Shown in pieces: positions 7,505-8,718 of a DNA stretch of 8,718 nt. How positions within the stretch are numbered: position 1 is the first letter of the stretch; each line of letters starts with the position of its first letter. The position numbers and the translations under genes were made by a program. The notes beneath the pieces were generated by a model, which made no database searches, had not been told where the DNA came from, and saw nothing but the letters and a program-made list of their open reading frames with translations. The DNA comes from Bacteroidales bacterium. Its GTDB lineage: Bacteria > Bacteroidota > Bacteroidia > Bacteroidales > UBA932. Where the stretch lies: assembly GCA_021443625.1 (NCBI GenBank), contig JABUTP010000068.1, positions 1 through 8,718 on the forward strand, given 5' to 3'.

Positions 7505-8362
7505 TTATTTCTGAAGAGCGAGAAGCAGTTCCCTTACAACCTTGCAGGCGACCGCCGTGGAAACGCCGCTGGGGTCGTATGCGGGACAAAGTTCATTCAC
7601 GTCACACCCCACGACGTTGCAGGAGCCGGCCACGAGCCGGAGTGCCCCTATAAGTTCCAGAAAGCCCACACCGCCCGCTTCGGGAGTTCCGGTGCCGGGG
7701 AAGACGGAAGGGTCGAGGACGTCGAGGTCGATTGTGAAATAGACCGGAGCATCGCCTAAGGCAGCCACCGTTTCCTTCAAACCATCGAAATTGAACTTGT
7801 GCATGTCGGTATGCCCCTCGTCCGCCCATCTGAATTCGGGACGGTCTCCGGAGCGTATGCCGAACTGGTGGATTCTGCCGTCGCCAGTAAGGTCGTGGCA
7901 CCTTCTGATGACACAGGCGTGGGACAGCCGGACTCCGAGATAGTCGTCTCTGAGGTCGGTATGCGCGTCAAAATGGATTATGTGGACATCGGGATACAAT
8001 TTGTGGACTTCCCTGAAAGCGCCGAGGGTCACAAGATGCTCGCCGCCCGTCATAAAAGGCAGTTTTCCGTCGGCAAGTATGGTCGCAGCCCTTTCCGCAA
8101 TCAGGTCAAGGGCCATCTCGCTGCTGCCGAAGGGGAGTTCAATGTCCCCGCTGTCAAAGATGCGGCAGTCGGTCAGATCCCGGTCCTGATAGGGGCTGTA
8201 TGTCTCCAGCCCGTATGATTCCGAACGGATGGCGCGGCTGCCGAAGCGGGCTCCCGGCCTGAAGGAAGTCGTAGAGTCAAACGGCGCGCCGAAGAGGACG
8301 ATGCCGGCATCTTCGTATTCGGCGTCACACGCGATGAAAGTTTCGATATTCTTTTTCAACAT
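7505..8362 (-). CDS. speB: Agmatinase-family ureohydrolase (agmatinase or aminopropylagmatine ureohydrolase)
   Basis: 285-residue binuclear-manganese ureohydrolase that releases urea from a guanidino compound. The N-terminal GAPFDSTTSFRPGARFG (25-41) is the agmatinase-type substrate loop. Metal ligands are all present: H109 in GGEHLVTLG, D132, H134 and D136 in FDAHTDLR, and D212 and D214 in IDLDVLDPSVFPGTGTPEAG. The C-terminal CDVNELCPAYDPSGVSTA is also typical. Length matches SpeB and is shorter than arginases. The Schiff-base and metal chemistry of agmatinase would convert agmatine to putrescine, but in some bacteria close relatives act on N1-aminopropylagmatine to give spermidine directly. 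Sitting between an aminopropyltransferase and a carboxyspermidine-forming pair, either role fits. The start is ATG at 8362, 14 nt after the speE stop. The symbol speB denotes family only. Confidence 0.92.
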   Translation of the reverse strand: MLKKNIETFIACDAEYEDAGIVLFGAPFDSTTSFRPGARFGSRAIRSESYGLETYSPYQDRDLTDCRIFDSGDIELPFGSSEMALDLIAERAATILADGKLPFMTGGEHLVTLGAFREVHKLYPDVHIIHFDAHTDLRDDYLGVRLSHACVIRRCHDLTGDGRIHQFGIRSGDRPEFRWADEGHTDMHKFNFDGLKETVAALGDAPVYFTIDLDVLDPSVFPGTGTPEAGGVGFLELIGALRLVAGSCNVVGCDVNELCPAYDPSGVSTAVACKVVRELLLALQK

Positions 8363-8376
8363 AGAATCTTCACAGT

Positions 8377-8718
8377 TTAATCCATTTCTTTTTCCACGGT
8401 CTTGAGCATTCTCTCAACGTATGCGGGGAGTGCAAAGCATCCCTTGTGAAGGTTGGTTGTATAATAGTCTGTCTGAATGCCCATACGGTTCCACTCTCTG
8501 ACCTTGAGGTCTCTGACCGGATGGTATTTCTTCGATGCGAAGCCGAACAGCCAGTATCCCGAAGGGTATGTCGGAATATGGGCCTGATATACCTTGCTGA
8601 TGGGGAAGCACTCGTAGATGCGCCGGTGCGCCTTCTGTGTTTCCACCTGGTCTTCCGCATAGAAAGGACTCTGATGCTGATTGACCATAATGCCGTCCTC
8701 CTTGAGCGCCTTGTAGCA
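8377..8718 (-). CDS. speE: Spermidine synthase-type polyamine aminopropyltransferase (partial, N-terminus beyond window)
   Basis: The C-terminal 113 residues of an SpeE-family enzyme, which transfers the aminopropyl group of decarboxylated S-adenosylmethionine to a polyamine acceptor such as putrescine or agmatine. The reading frame is open from the stop at 8377 to the right edge; the methionine at 8688 is internal, since the codons before it (CYKALKEDGI) continue the family alignment. Visible family features are LKEDGIMVNQHQSPFY (end of the Rossmann fold), IPTYPSGYWLFGFASKK (the conserved late strand pair) and the C-terminal YYTTNLHKGCFALPAYVERML. The S-adenosyl-binding loop and the proton-abstracting aspartates lie in the missing part. 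Acceptor preference, and any fusion with an AdoMet decarboxylase, therefore cannot be judged. First visible gene of the operon, 14 nt before the ureohydrolase gene. Confidence 0.9.
   Translation of the reverse strand, partial: CYKALKEDGIMVNQHQSPFYAEDQVETQKAHRRIYECFPISKVYQAHIPTYPSGYWLFGFASKKYHPVRDLKVREWNRMGIQTDYYTTNLHKGCFALPAYVERMLKTVEKEMD

Noticed and set aside
7485..7589. N-terminal extension of the CANSDH-type reductase to 456 residues
   Set aside because: The extra 35 codons overlap the end of the ureohydrolase gene in another frame. The Rossmann fold starts right at the ATG at 7484, and the extension reads as Arg/Gly-rich non-protein sequence.
8377..8688. A complete 103-residue small protein starting at 8688
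   Set aside because: The frame stays open to the window edge, and the ten codons before this methionine continue the spermidine synthase fold. It is a truncated speE, not a small gene.

Overview
All seven recognisable genes lie on the minus strand, so transcription runs from high to low coordinates. The window looks like a chromosomal segment of a Bacteroidota species, probably a Bacteroidales member. Four things point that way: a TAnnTTTG-type -7 promoter element in the only substantial intergenic region, A-rich leaders with little or no Shine-Dalgarno sequence, the carboxynorspermidine dehydrogenase/decarboxylase pair typical of gut Bacteroidota, and the regulator-OMF-adaptor-RND order of the pump operon. 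By eye the base composition is G+C-richer than classic Bacteroides, which would fit an Alistipes/Rikenellaceae-like lineage. This placement is inference only.

Region 1 (8718 down to 5061) is a polyamine biosynthesis operon: the C-terminal part of a spermidine synthase-type aminopropyltransferase (speE, cut by the window edge), an agmatinase-family ureohydrolase (speB-like), a carboxynorspermidine dehydrogenase-type reductase, and a carboxynorspermidine decarboxylase (nspC). Gaps between genes are only 14 to 20 nt, so one transcript is likely. The last three enzymes can make spermidine in two ways. In one, agmatine is first hydrolysed to putrescine and the aminopropyl group is then built from aspartate semialdehyde. 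In the other, the aminopropyl group is built on agmatine (carboxyaminopropylagmatine route) and the guanidino group is removed last. The aminopropyltransferase adds a third, decarboxyadenosylmethionine-dependent possibility. This redundancy is the most interesting aspect of the window.

Region 2 (5060 to 4915) is a short A+T-rich intergenic stretch. It holds a weak terminator-like hairpin for the polyamine operon, a good -7 promoter element for the next operon and inverted repeats that could bind its regulator.

Region 3 (4914 down to the left edge) is a tripartite efflux operon: a TetR-family regulator, a TolC-family outer membrane factor, a periplasmic adaptor and the N-terminal ~623 residues of an RND inner-membrane pump. 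Gaps are 8 to 28 nt. The three transport proteins would form a proton-driven envelope-spanning exporter, probably under control of the TetR protein; the substrate cannot be read from the sequence.

I saw no tRNA, rRNA, insertion sequence, CRISPR array or broken gene. The only intergenic stretch longer than 30 nt is the one described in region 2.
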